Below are positions 6,955-15,413 of a stretch of 33,295 nucleotides of DNA, one piece after another; position 1 is the stretch's first letter, and each line of letters starts with the position of its first letter. The DNA comes from Burkholderiales bacterium RIFCSPLOWO2_02_FULL_57_36 (GTDB taxonomy: Bacteria > Pseudomonadota > Gammaproteobacteria > Burkholderiales > Burkholderiaceae_D). The stretch is from assembly GCA_001770855.1 (NCBI GenBank), contig MESE01000088.1, positions 1 to 33,295 on the forward strand, in the 5' to 3' direction. The notes beneath the pieces are model-generated. The model did not search any database. It saw nothing but the letters and a program-made list of their open reading frames with translations, and had not been told where the DNA came from. A program made the translations under genes and the position numbers.

Positions 6955-7380
6955 CCGCTATGCACATCACACGAGCGCGAGACAGATCAAATAGCCGCGC
7001 TGTTCAGAATCCACCATGACCGAAGCGCGTTTTTTTTCGAATCAAGGAGCCGGTTTGCCCCAGGCATCAACATGGATTCCGAAGCCTTGGCTTTCCTCTG
7101 TCGAAGCTACGTTACCTGGAACATCGTACGCAACCGACGGCGCCGCTGTCTTCCATACCGTTTGCAAGATGGAGGACGCATATCCCGCCACGATCCAGTT
7201 CATTTTCGATCAACTGTCTTTTCCTGTAAGCGGCTCCCCTCATACAAATTTTTTACAAATTTCTTATAGTTGCCTGACTAAACTTCAATTGAACCCGACC
7301 AAACTGGCCTTGTAGTCCTTTCGACCTTTTTTCGGAATTCAATGCGCGTGCTGCGGCCCGCAACAATAAGGAGTCATGAA
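6955..7380 (+). other. Leader region before the VWA gene, no convincing gene
   Basis: Short overlapping frames (for example 7016-7315) have no ribosome site, uneven codon use and no recognisable domain. The AT-rich stretch around 7245-7270 probably holds the VWA promoter. I see no other structure. Confidence 0.4.
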
Positions 7381-8724
7381 ATGAACACAACAAGATCGAA
7401 CACGGTCCGCTTCGTCCTGTTCCTGCTGGCGCTGGCATCTGGCCTTGGCGCGGAGGCACAGGCCAGGCAGATCGATCTGAATGCCACTCTGGCGACGCCG
7501 GTGATCAAGGCCGGCCAGTCGCAAACCGCCTTTCTGAAAGTGGCGCTGACCGGCTTTGCGCTGCCCTCGCAAGGGGATCGTGCGCCGGTCAACGTGGCGA
7601 TCGTGATCGACAAGTCCGGTTCGATGGCCGGCGATCGCATCGTCCACGCCCGCCAGGCGGCCATCATGGCGGTCAACGGGTTGGGGCCGAATGATATTGT
7701 CTCGGTCGTCGCGTTCGATGACCGGGTGGAGATCGTGGTGCCCGCAACCAAGGTATCCGACAAGGCTGCCATCACACGCCTGATCGAGCGGATCCAGACC
7801 GGCGGCAGTACCGGTTTGTTCGCCGGCGTCAGCAAGGGGGCGCAGGAAGTCAGAAAATTCCTCGACAAGATACGCGTCAACCGGGTGATCCTGCTGTCCG
7901 ATGGACAGGCCAATGTCGGCCCGAGCACGCCGGCCGAGCTGGGGCAACTGGGCAGTTCGTTCGGGCGTGAAGGCATCAGTGTGACCACCATCGGTTTGGG
8001 TTTGGGATACAACGAAGACTTGATGACGCAACTGGCCGGATACAGCGACGGCAATCATGCATTCGTCGCCAATCCGCAAGACCTGGCACGGATCTTCAGG
8101 CAGGAATTCGGCGATGTCGGATCGGTGGTTGCGCAGGAAGTCGAGGTGACGATTCGCCTCAATCTGGGACTGGGGATGCGGCCGGTCAGGATACTCGGGC
8201 GCGAGGGTGAAATTGTCGACGGCACGGCTCGCCTGCGCATGAACCAGCTTTACAGCGAGCAGGAAAAATTCGTGATTCTGGAGGTCCAGGTGCCACCGGG
8301 AAAAGCTGGGGAAAGCCTGAATCTGGCGAAGGTTGATGTCTCGTACCTGAACATGCAGAGCAAGAGCAAGGAATCATTGTCGCGCTCGGTCGCGGTGAAC
8401 TTTACCGATTCGGCGGAGACCGCCGCAAAGGCAACCGACAAGAAAGCAATGACATCCGCGGTGCAGCAGATTTCCAACGCCAAGAGCAAGCAGGCATTGC
8501 AATTGCGCGACGAGGGCAAAGTCGAGGAGGCGAGGGCGGTCCTCAATGAAAATGCCGACTACCTGCAGAGAAATGCCCAGTCCCTGGATGCACCGGTGCT
8601 CAAGGAAATGGAAGCGGCCTCACGCAGCAGCGCCGCGGCAGTGAGCGCCCCGGCGCCGGAATGGAATGCGTCGCGCAAGAGCATGAAGGAACAGCAGTAC
8701 AGGCTGGAAAAGCAGCAGAAGTAG
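7381..8724 (+). CDS. Exported von Willebrand factor A domain protein
   Basis: A 447-aa protein starting 7 bases after AAGGAG. A signal peptide (hydrophobic FVLFLLALASGLGA, cleavage likely after AEAQA near residue 28) sends it to the periplasm or beyond. The VWA domain has a complete metal-ion-dependent adhesion site: DKSGS at 77-81, Thr144 in GGSTG, and Asp174 in LLSDGQ. The C-terminal third is polar, alanine-rich and partly helical, ending in a Gln/Lys-rich tail. VWA domains mediate metal-dependent protein contacts. The gene precedes a histidine kinase and response regulator in the same direction, 363 bp away, so it may be sensed or controlled by them (inference). Confidence 0.85.
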   Translation: MNTTRSNTVRFVLFLLALASGLGAEAQARQIDLNATLATPVIKAGQSQTAFLKVALTGFALPSQGDRAPVNVAIVIDKSGSMAGDRIVHARQAAIMAVNGLGPNDIVSVVAFDDRVEIVVPATKVSDKAAITRLIERIQTGGSTGLFAGVSKGAQEVRKFLDKIRVNRVILLSDGQANVGPSTPAELGQLGSSFGREGISVTTIGLGLGYNEDLMTQLAGYSDGNHAFVANPQDLARIFRQEFGDVGSVVAQEVEVTIRLNLGLGMRPVRILGREGEIVDGTARLRMNQLYSEQEKFVILEVQVPPGKAGESLNLAKVDVSYLNMQSKSKESLSRSVAVNFTDSAETAAKATDKKAMTSAVQQISNAKSKQALQLRDEGKVEEARAVLNENADYLQRNAQSLDAPVLKEMEAASRSSAAAVSAPAPEWNASRKSMKEQQYRLEKQQK

Positions 8725-8809
8725 TAAGAGCGGGCAACACAACGATGTGTCATTCTGAGGGTTTGGGGTTTGTGCGATCGACGTTCCCAGCGATGCTTGA
8801 AAAACACCC

Positions 8810-8896
8810 GTCATTCCGACAGAGCAACGCGACGAGGAATCTCAAACTTCGGTAGTGGTGGGAACGGTTGAGATTCCTCTCTTTACTCGGAATGAC
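8810..8896. repeat. Inverted-repeat extragenic element
   Basis: GTCATTCCGA and GAGGAATCTCAA (8810-8845) recur in inverted order as TTGAGATTCCTC and TCGGAATGAC (8868-8896). This is the widespread GTCATTCCGA...GAATCTC type of bacterial intergenic repeat. It is non-coding. Confidence 0.7.
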
Positions 8897-8955
8897 AGTT
8901 CCAGGTTATTTTTTAGGCGCTCTAAAAATAGTCGAACCAGCAGCAGGTGAGTCGA

Positions 8956-8989
8956 AGGCGCCTATCCGCTTGCAAGCCGATAGGCGCCT
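8956..8989. repeat. 34-bp near-perfect palindrome before the kinase gene
   Basis: AGGCGCCTATC (8956-8966) pairs with GATAGGCGCCT (8979-8989), and the centre GCTTGCAAGC is itself palindromic, leaving a single mismatch. It may be an extragenic palindrome or a terminator for upstream transcription; no T-run follows. Confidence 0.6.
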
Positions 8990-9087
8990 GCAAGAGAATT
9001 GCTTGAGAAGTGTGTCAGCATTGCAGGCAAAGGCCTGCACAGCTTGCGTCGGGGCTTGATCTCGCCGCGCGAATAGCCCACCATGGC

Positions 9088-10743
9088 ATGTCGATCATCG
9101 GGAATATCACTTTGCAAAAGAAAATCGCCTTTGGTTTATTGTTGATCGTGTTGCTGCCAGTCGGTCTGCTCGGCTGGTTTGGCGTGCGCATGGCGCACAA
9201 CGAACAGAAAGTGATCGAACACCAATTGCAGACGCTGTCGATGGCGCAATTGGAAAACATCGGCGATGCAATTCAGGCGCATTTTCAGGCCGAGCAGAAG
9301 CGCTTCCTGGAAAGCGCGACGCAACCGGCAACCGATACCGAAGGTTTGCGTGCCTACCTGCGTTCGTCGCCGCAGGTGCGTCACGCGCTGGTGATCGGTG
9401 CGGACGGCAAGCGCGTTTTCCCGCCGATGGAGGAGATACTGCCGGATTCCGAACGGCAGTTCGTGGAGCGCACTGCCGCGATCTGGGAAAACCCGGCGAT
9501 TCTGTCGCACAGCAGCGCAGTCGGCGCACTGCCCGCGCAGCCGGCCCGGAAATTTTCTTCCGTTTCACCCGACGCCGAGCAGAACCGCTATGGCTGGTAT
9601 GCGTGGCACTGGAACGCGCAGCTGCATCACATCTTCTGGTGGCGCGATTCCGCCGATCGCCTGATCGGCATGGAGCTGCTTCCGGTGCGCATGATGGCCG
9701 ACATCGTCTCCCTGTTGCCGGCGACAGGCAGTGACGACGACAAGGCCGCCAGCGCCAGTATTCGACTGATCAATGCCAATGGCCAGATCGTTTATCAATG
9801 GGGCCGCTATCAGCCCGACCAGAATGAACAGAAATTGTCGATGCTGCCGCTCAGTCATCCGCTGGGCAGTTGGCGGCTTGAATCATATGGTCCCGCTTTC
9901 AAGGCAGGCGCCGCGATCAACTGGTTCGGCATGGTGTTGGGTATCTTCGTGATTGCATTGGCATCGGGCGGACTGGCCACCTATCTGTACCGCGAACATA
10001 CGCGCGAGATGCGCGTGGCCGAACAGCGCGTCAATTTCGTCAACCAGGTGTCGCATGAATTGAAAACTCCGCTGACCAATATTCGCATGTACGCCGAATT
10101 GCTTGAGGACGAACTGGCGGATGAAGACGACAAACAACGCAAGTATCTCAGCGTGATCACCGGCGAAAGCCAGCGCTTGTCACGGCTGATCGGCAATGTG
10201 CTGCGCTTCGCGTCCGCCGACAAGGGACGCTTGGCGCTGCATCTCCAGCCCGGCCGCGTGGACGACGTTGTGGTCCGATGCATCGAAGCGTTCATGCCCG
10301 CGCTCAAGGCCAAGGCAATCGAAGTCCGCTTGACCTGCAACGCGTCGGCGCGGGTGCTGCTGGATGCGGAAGTGCTTGAACAGATTCTCAATAATCTGAT
10401 CAGCAACGTCGAAAAATACGCGGCATCGGGCGCGATGATGGAAGTGTCCAGCGTGCAGCAGGGCAGCATCACCACGATTACCGTCCGCGATTTCGGCCCT
10501 GGTATCGCAAGACGCGAGCAGGATCGTATATTCCAGCCGTTTTATCGGATCAGCTCAAGATTGACCGATGGTGTTGCCGGCACAGGCATCGGTCTGGGTA
10601 TCGCACGGGAGCTGGTGCGCCTGCATGGCGGCGATCTCACGCTGGAGGCGAGCGAAAATCCAGTGGAAGATCCGACCAAGGAAGGTGCGGGGCGGGGCGC
10701 CTGTTTCAAAGTGTCGTTGCTGACTGAGCCGGCGGGAGAATAA
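9088..10743 (+). CDS. Membrane sensor histidine kinase
   Basis: A 551-aa kinase. A first membrane helix at about residues 13-35 and a second at about 277-300 bracket a periplasmic sensing region of roughly 240 residues. The HisKA box NQVSHELKTPLTN has its phospho-accepting histidine at 323. The ATPase domain shows the N box (NNLISNVEKYA, near 435), DFGPGIA (near 468) and GTGIGLGIA. I start at 9088; the upstream extension to 9010 adds polar sequence and has no better ribosome site. The stop is 2 bp from the response-regulator start, so they form one two-component pair. The sensing domain is not one I recognise, and the VWA protein upstream is a possible partner. Confidence 0.9.
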   Translation: MSIIGNITLQKKIAFGLLLIVLLPVGLLGWFGVRMAHNEQKVIEHQLQTLSMAQLENIGDAIQAHFQAEQKRFLESATQPATDTEGLRAYLRSSPQVRHALVIGADGKRVFPPMEEILPDSERQFVERTAAIWENPAILSHSSAVGALPAQPARKFSSVSPDAEQNRYGWYAWHWNAQLHHIFWWRDSADRLIGMELLPVRMMADIVSLLPATGSDDDKAASASIRLINANGQIVYQWGRYQPDQNEQKLSMLPLSHPLGSWRLESYGPAFKAGAAINWFGMVLGIFVIALASGGLATYLYREHTREMRVAEQRVNFVNQVSHELKTPLTNIRMYAELLEDELADEDDKQRKYLSVITGESQRLSRLIGNVLRFASADKGRLALHLQPGRVDDVVVRCIEAFMPALKAKAIEVRLTCNASARVLLDAEVLEQILNNLISNVEKYAASGAMMEVSSVQQGSITTITVRDFGPGIARREQDRIFQPFYRISSRLTDGVAGTGIGLGIARELVRLHGGDLTLEASENPVEDPTKEGAGRGACFKVSLLTEPAGE

Positions 10744-10745
10744 AA

Positions 10746-11453
10746 ATGAGAATACTGATTGCCGAAGACGATCGATATATAGGCGAGGGCTTGTGCGCGG
10801 TCGTCGCGGCCGAGGGATATGCACCGCAACTGGCGACCGACGGCGAGCAGGCGCTGCAGATGTTCCATAGTGAGCGCCCGCAAGTGGTACTGCTCGACAT
10901 CATGATGCCCAAGCGCGACGGTTATGCGGTGTGCCGCGAAATTCGCAAGGTCGATAACGATGTCCCGGTCATTTTCATCAGCGCCAAATCGGAAGAGATC
11001 GATCGCGTGCTGGGTCTTGAACTTGGCGCTGACGATTACATCATGAAGCCGTTCGGCACGCGTGAAGTGATTGCGCGGATTCGTGCCGTCACGCGGCGCT
11101 ATCTGGTCGGCCTGGGCAATAGTGCGGCCCACGGCGGCGAGCCGGAGATAAAGACTGAAGTGTTGCGGTTCGGCGAACTGGAAGTGTATCCGGCGCAGTT
11201 GCGTGCACGTCGCGGCGACCGTCAAATCGATCTCAGCCTGCGCGATGTAAAGATACTGCAACTGTTATATCGCCATCGCGGCGAGGTGATTGATCGCGAC
11301 ACCATGTTCAACGAATGCTGGGGGCGCGATTATTTTTCCAACAGCCGCACGCTTGATCAACATATCTCGAAACTGCGCAAGCTGATCGAAATCGATGCCA
11401 AGAATCCGGATATCATCTGCACCGTGCATGGAGTCGGCTATCGGAACGGATAA
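10746..11453 (+). CDS. OmpR/PhoB-family response regulator
   Basis: A 235-aa regulator. The receiver domain has acidic residues Glu7, Asp8 and Asp9, phospho-acceptor Asp51 (LLDIMMP), Ser79 and Lys101 (MKPFG). The C-terminal winged helix (about 135-235) has the typical LSLRDVKILQLLYRHRGEV and SRTLDQHISKLRKLIE segments and ends with VHGVGYR. It lies directly after the kinase gene with a 2-bp gap, so it is the cognate regulator. Targets are unknown; the VWA gene is a natural candidate. Confidence 0.92.
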   Translation: MRILIAEDDRYIGEGLCAVVAAEGYAPQLATDGEQALQMFHSERPQVVLLDIMMPKRDGYAVCREIRKVDNDVPVIFISAKSEEIDRVLGLELGADDYIMKPFGTREVIARIRAVTRRYLVGLGNSAAHGGEPEIKTEVLRFGELEVYPAQLRARRGDRQIDLSLRDVKILQLLYRHRGEVIDRDTMFNECWGRDYFSNSRTLDQHISKLRKLIEIDAKNPDIICTVHGVGYRNG

Positions 11454-11855
11454 TCTGTACACATTGAGATTTGATCTGACGATGTGTGTCAGATGCGGAG
11501 TATCTCGGTTCACCCCAATCCGGTCGGTCAAGGTAGATTCGATGAGAGTCCACTTCCCAGTGAAAGCGGACGATCCGTTTTATCGATGAACGAGCCGCAT
11601 CGGGCTGGACGCGGCCGGTGGTAATGTTCTCTCCAATCCGAGCATTCGCGGCCTCAATATGTTATAAATCCAACATTAATTTGAATCCTATCCGCGTGCG
11701 TGGTTTGTCGATTCTGTTGAGTCTATATATTTATACCGCGAAGAGTTGGAAGGGCATGACTGACGCGGCTTAGCAAAGACTTGTATTTTCATGTTAAACC
11801 GCAGCAGTCGATTTTAAACAGGTGTTTTGCGATTTATAACACGTTAGCTTTCATC
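11454..11855 (+). other. Left boundary of the gene-cassette array
   Basis: No gene is evident. A small hairpin (ATCTGAC...GTCAGAT, 11474-11494) follows the response-regulator gene. GTTAAAC at 11793-11799 matches the core of the attC site at 12825-12831 and marks the start of the first cassette. A complete attC or attI fold upstream of it is not clear, and no integrase gene is present. Confidence 0.45.
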
Positions 11856-12263
11856 ATGGCCCATTGGACCCATCCGCGTCAGTTAGTAGTGCTCGACGCC
11901 TTTTACGAGAAGGTACGCGCTGACCCAACATCGGTAACCGACGACGAATTTCTGATCAACATTCGAAAAGCCTATTGGCCAACAAATTGCTGGGCGTTCG
12001 TCGCAGCTGCATTCGCAATCATTGCTCCTGGTTGCGCGATGCGTCCACATCTTGCCCTCGACCTTATTGGAGATCCGATAGATGCAATGATTGCAGGCGG
12101 TCTGACTGATCCCAACGAGATTGTTGCGCAAGGCGTAGCTTGCGCCACGAACTTCGCCTTCGGCACCGAACCGACGCCAGAAGGTAAAAAGTGGCTGACC
12201 GAAGAATGGCCGCTCTTGGAGAACGAGGCGAAAGCGATATTTTCAGAGAAGTGGAACAACTAG
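11856..12263 (+). CDS. Hypothetical protein of integron cassette 1
   Basis: A 135-aa soluble protein starting at the ATG 63 bp inside the cassette; an earlier TTG frame would run through the core site and is less likely. It contains an Ala-rich stretch (FVAAAFAIIAP) and an acidic, Trp-rich C-terminus. I recognise no family, as is usual for cassette genes. It is followed 13 bp later by the attC site at 12277-12330, in the normal gene-attC order of a cassette. Confidence 0.65.
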   Translation: MAHWTHPRQLVVLDAFYEKVRADPTSVTDDEFLINIRKAYWPTNCWAFVAAAFAIIAPGCAMRPHLALDLIGDPIDAMIAGGLTDPNEIVAQGVACATNFAFGTEPTPEGKKWLTEEWPLLENEAKAIFSEKWNN

Positions 12264-12276
12264 TGTCAGCAATGAA

Positions 12277-12330
12277 AGCTAACTCAACAATCGACTCGGA
12301 CGCTACGCGCCAGTCATTTCGGCGTTAGCC
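12277..12330 (+). other. attC site 1 (integron cassette recombination site)
   Basis: Outer boxes AGCTAAC (12277-12283) and GTTAGCC (12324-12330) are complementary over GCTAAC/GTTAGC. Inner boxes AATCGACT and AGTCATT pair with one extrahelical base, the hallmark of attC bottom-strand folding. Total length is 54 bp. It separates two unrelated small genes facing the same way. Confidence 0.75.
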
Positions 12331-12356
12331 GTCTTCTACGAGGAAAAGACACTCAC

Positions 12357-12746
12357 ATGTCGTTCACGCGAATACTGACCAACATCTGTTCCGACCATTT
12401 GAGAGAAAGTCGAGAGTTCTACGTCGCGCTTCTCGGGTTCGAAGTGAACTACGACAGTGACTGGTATGTTCAGCTGCGTTGCCCTACAAACCATGAGCTT
12501 GAGTTCGGGATCATTTCCCGAACCAGTGAGCTTGTTCCAGCGCGCTTTCAGAACGCGCCAACGGGCATGTACATCACGTTCGTTGTTCCAGATGTAGATG
12601 CCGTCTACTCCAAGGCGATGTCGTTGCGCCTAACTATAGTCCAAGAGCCGAAGAACGAGTTTTATGGTCAGCGACGCTTTCTAACCGTCGACCCAAACGG
12701 CTGCCTTATTGATATCTGCAGTCCCTGGAGCGAAGCCGAAAAATGA
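12357..12746 (+). CDS. VOC-family (glyoxalase/bleomycin-resistance fold) protein, cassette 2
   Basis: A 129-aa protein with paired beta-alpha-beta-beta-beta units. The first contains SREFYVALLGFEVNYDSDWYVQL; the second has YITFVVPDVDAVYSKA and ends RRFLTVDPNGCLIDI, both strong signatures of the vicinal-oxygen-chelate superfamily. Members include glyoxalase I, dioxygenases and antibiotic-binding resistance proteins; the substrate cannot be told here. It begins 26 bp after attC site 1 and is followed by attC site 2, so it is a cassette gene. VOC proteins are common in cassettes. Confidence 0.85.
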   Translation: MSFTRILTNICSDHLRESREFYVALLGFEVNYDSDWYVQLRCPTNHELEFGIISRTSELVPARFQNAPTGMYITFVVPDVDAVYSKAMSLRLTIVQEPKNEFYGQRRFLTVDPNGCLIDICSPWSEAEK

Positions 12747-12771
12747 CAGCCTCAGCTTTCGGTCACCAGAC

Positions 12772-12831
12772 GGCTAACCCTTCCAGCGAGCTTCGCTTGC
12801 TTCCAGCCGCCGCTCATGTCAAACGTTAAAC
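12772..12831 (+). other. attC site 2
   Basis: Outer boxes GGCTAAC (12772-12778) and GTTAAAC (12825-12831) flank inner boxes CAGCGAGC and GCTCATG that pair with a small bulge. Length is 60 bp. The core matches the one at 11793. The upstream ATG of the next gene (12816) falls inside this site. Confidence 0.65.
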
Positions 12832-12851
12832 CTCAGAAACTGCCCCCATTC

Positions 12852-13397
12852 ATGCTCAGCGAATTCAATCTCGTAACGCCCGTGGCACTTCCCTCGCATT
12901 CCGGTATCGCCCACATTTACAAGTCGGTGAACCTCGCGGACGCATTTGCGATTCGGCTCCCTGCAGATGCATCAAGCGATCCGGATTTGTTGGCTCGGTT
13001 CATCTTCTCGCACCAGCCATCTTGGATTGGAAGGCTCACGAAAGTCAGAGACACTATCGTCGCGTGCTTTGGCCTCAAGACTGCCAAGCACCTGGCATCA
13101 CTTGCCAATGATGCCAAAGCCAATCGAGTTGGCATTTTCAAGATCTACAGCACGCACGAGACCGAGATCGTATTGGGGGAGGACGACACGCACCTCGATT
13201 TCAGGGTTTCGGTTCTATGTTCTGCCGGGCCTTCGTCAGGAAGCAGCCGTCAGCTTATTGTTTCAACCGTTGTCCACTGTCACAACCGCTTAGGACGAGC
13301 CTACATTTTTATCATTGCTCCATTTCACCGCTTGGTCGTTAAGGCCAGCCTCCTGCGCGCGGCACGTATTGGCTGGCCTCCAGCTGCCAGCGCGTAG
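12852..13397 (+). CDS. DUF2867-like protein, cassette 3
   Basis: A 181-aa protein if started at the first ATG inside the cassette (12852); an in-frame ATG at 12816 lies within attC site 2 and would add 12 residues encoded partly by the recombination core. Features of DUF2867 proteins are visible: an early ADAF motif, PSWIGRLTKVRDTIVACFGLK, a central GEDDTHLDFRVSV, and a C-terminal IIAPFHRLVVKASLLRAA. The family's function is unknown, and members occur in cassettes and beside resistance genes. No attC site is visible after the stop, so the array's right end is truncated or decayed. Confidence 0.75.
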   Translation: MLSEFNLVTPVALPSHSGIAHIYKSVNLADAFAIRLPADASSDPDLLARFIFSHQPSWIGRLTKVRDTIVACFGLKTAKHLASLANDAKANRVGIFKIYSTHETEIVLGEDDTHLDFRVSVLCSAGPSSGSSRQLIVSTVVHCHNRLGRAYIFIIAPFHRLVVKASLLRAARIGWPPAASA

Positions 13398-13438
13398 GCG
13401 GATGGGAACACGATGCATATCCTGCTAGGCCTGATCCT

Positions 13439-13567
13439 TCAATCGAGAGGCCTTGCCCCGGCAAGCCGGCTTTGACCACTTGAGTCTGCTGCGGGCGGCG
13501 AGGCAGGTAATTCGGTGAACTGTAAATTTTCCTCCAGCGGCGGAAGATTCAACAACGGATTATCCAT
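13439..13567 (-). CDS. Possible remnant ORF, 42 aa
   Basis: A short minus-strand frame beginning MDNPLLNLPPLEE and ending after a proline/serine-rich stretch. It sits between the cassette array and the isocitrate lyase terminator. The composition looks coding but the length suggests the 5' end of a gene cut off near the array boundary. I recognise no family, and chance is not excluded. Confidence 0.25.
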   Translation of the reverse strand: MDNPLLNLPPLEENLQFTELPASPPAADSSGQSRLAGARPLD

Positions 13568-13627
13568 GCGCAGCTCTCATGGTGCGAGCACATGGAGCCT
13601 TCAATCCTGCGCCCATGCAGGGCACAC

Positions 13628-13657
13628 AAAAAAAAGCTCGCAGTAGCGAGCTTTTTT
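13628..13657 (-). terminator. aceA: Rho-independent terminator of the isocitrate lyase gene
   Basis: GCTCGC-AGTA-GCGAGC hairpin (13636-13651), flanked by eight A on the left, which read as a U-tract on the minus strand, and by TTTTTT on the right, so it can work in both directions. It lies 17 bp beyond the aceA stop. Confidence 0.9.
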
Positions 13658-13674
13658 CACACTGGAGTCAGTTG

Positions 13675-15255
13675 TTAGAACTGGTTCATCGTGTTGTCTT
13701 TGCCGGATGCTTTCAGGGCAGCTTCGCCGCTGAAGTACTCTTTGTGATCATCACCGATGTCCGAACCGGACATGTTCTGATGCTTGACACAAGCGATACC
13801 CTGACGGATTTCCTTGCGCTGAACGCCAGCAACATAACCCAGCATACCTTGGTCACCGAAGTACTCTTTTGCCAGGTTGTCGGTCGACAATGCAGCAGTG
13901 TGATAGGTCGGCAGCGTAATCAGGTGATGGAAAATACCGGCTTCACGCGCTGAGTCAGCTTGGAAAGTGCGGATTTTTTCATCTGCGGCAATCGCCAATT
14001 CGGTTGTGTCGTATTCAACGCTCATCAGTTGAGTGCGATCGTAAGCAGAAACATCTTTGCCTGCGCTCTTCATGCTGTCGTAAGCTTGCTGACGGAAGTT
14101 CAGCGTCCAGTTGAAGGATGGGCTGTTGTTGTAAACCAGCTTGGCATTTGGAATAACTTTACGAATTGCTTTGACCATGCCGCCGATCTGGGCAATATGC
14201 GGTTTCTCGGTTTCGATCCAGAGCAAGTCGGCACCGTTTTGCAGAGATGTAATGCAATCCAGTACGCAACGCTCTTCACCGGTGCCAGCGCGGAACTGGA
14301 ACAAGTTGCTAGGCAAACGCTTGGGACGCAGAAGCTTGCCGTCGCGCTTGATGACAACGTCACCGTTGCTCATCGATTCAGTAGAAACTTCTTCAACGTC
14401 CAGGAAGGAGTTGTATTGATCGCCCAAATCGCCTGGCGCATGCGTTACCGCGATTTGCTTGGTCAAGCCGGCGCCCAACGAGTCGGTACGCGCAACGATA
14501 ATGCCGTCGTCAACACCCAGCTCCAGGAACGCGTAACGTATGGCGCGGATCTTGGCGAGGAAGTCTTCGTGAGGAACCGTTACTTTACCGTCTTGGTGGC
14601 CGCACTGCTTTTCATCGGAAACCTGGTTTTCGATCTGGATACAGCATGCACCCGCTTCAATAAACTGCTTGGCCAGCAAGTAGGTCGCTTCAGCATTGCC
14701 GAAACCGGCATCGATGTCGGCAATGATTGGCACTACGTGCGTGATGTGGTTGTCAATCTGGTTCTGGATAGCTTGCTTGGCGGCGCCTTGAGCACCGTCC
14801 AATTGGCGGAATAAACCGCCCAGCTCACGTGCATCAGCTTGACGCAAGAAAGTGTAAAGCTCTTTGATTAGAGCGGAAACAGCAGTCTTCTCGTGCATGG
14901 ACTGGTCAGGCAACGGGCCGAACTCGGAGCGCAACGCAGCAACCATCCAGCCGGACAGGTACAGGTAGCGACGGTCGGTGCTATTGAAGTGCTTCTTGAT
15001 GGAAATCATCTTCTGTTGACCGATAAAACCGTGCCAGCAACCCAAGGACTGGGTGTACTTGGACGAGTCGGCGTCGTAGTTCGCCATGTCATCGCGCATG
15101 ATCTTGGCGGTGTACTTGGCGATATCCAGACCAGTTTTGAATTTATTCTGAGCGCGCATGCGTGCAGCGGACTCAGGATTAATCGCGTTCCAGGCACTAC
15201 CTTCTTTGTCTTTCAGACCGGCAATGGCTCTGATATCGTCTTGATACTGTGACAT
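13675..15255 (-). CDS. aceA: Isocitrate lyase (long form)
   Basis: Cleaves isocitrate to glyoxylate and succinate, the first step of the glyoxylate shunt used on acetate and fatty acids. It is cytosolic. The 526-aa length matches the long AceA form of pseudomonads and Burkholderiales rather than the roughly 430-aa enterobacterial form. The catalytic loop reads KQCGHQDGK with Cys218, and metal/substrate residues appear in ADIDAGFGN (Asp180, Asp182). I start at 15255 because AGGA lies 7 bases before this ATG; another ATG at 15261 overlaps the spacer. It is monocistronic: its own terminator follows, and a 500-bp leader with a palindrome precedes it. Confidence 0.95.
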   Translation of the reverse strand: MSQYQDDIRAIAGLKDKEGSAWNAINPESAARMRAQNKFKTGLDIAKYTAKIMRDDMANYDADSSKYTQSLGCWHGFIGQQKMISIKKHFNSTDRRYLYLSGWMVAALRSEFGPLPDQSMHEKTAVSALIKELYTFLRQADARELGGLFRQLDGAQGAAKQAIQNQIDNHITHVVPIIADIDAGFGNAEATYLLAKQFIEAGACCIQIENQVSDEKQCGHQDGKVTVPHEDFLAKIRAIRYAFLELGVDDGIIVARTDSLGAGLTKQIAVTHAPGDLGDQYNSFLDVEEVSTESMSNGDVVIKRDGKLLRPKRLPSNLFQFRAGTGEERCVLDCITSLQNGADLLWIETEKPHIAQIGGMVKAIRKVIPNAKLVYNNSPSFNWTLNFRQQAYDSMKSAGKDVSAYDRTQLMSVEYDTTELAIAADEKIRTFQADSAREAGIFHHLITLPTYHTAALSTDNLAKEYFGDQGMLGYVAGVQRKEIRQGIACVKHQNMSGSDIGDDHKEYFSGEAALKASGKDNTMNQF

Positions 15256-15399
15256 GTGCATATCCTAAATAATGAAGCAGATTGAAAAAAACGTATTGAG
15301 AGTCGGTACCTCTGTTCATTCTTGTACGAAAAACAGGGTGGTGAAATCGGAACAAAATTGCATGGAAGAATAATAGCCATTTTTTTGAATCTCGGCTAG

Positions 15400-15413
15400 G
15401 TCTTATATAAGAC
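15400..15413. promoter_or_regulatory. 14-bp palindrome upstream of the isocitrate lyase gene
   Basis: GTCTTATATAAGAC is perfectly symmetric and lies 145 bp before the aceA start. It is a plausible operator for a dimeric regulator of carbon metabolism; the regulator is not identified. Confidence 0.4.

Noticed and set aside
7016..7315. 99-aa frame upstream of the VWA gene
   Set aside because: No ribosome site, uneven codon use and no recognisable domain; more likely leader sequence.
7339..8079. 246-aa minus-strand frame
   Set aside because: Antisense to the VWA gene, whose signal peptide and metal site are convincing.
11454..11792. Integron integrase or attI expected beside the cassettes
   Set aside because: No tyrosine-recombinase frame on either strand and no clear attI; the array appears to lack an integrase here.
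13960..14814. 284-aa plus-strand frame
   Set aside because: Lies entirely antisense to isocitrate lyase, whose full length, active site and terminator are clear.
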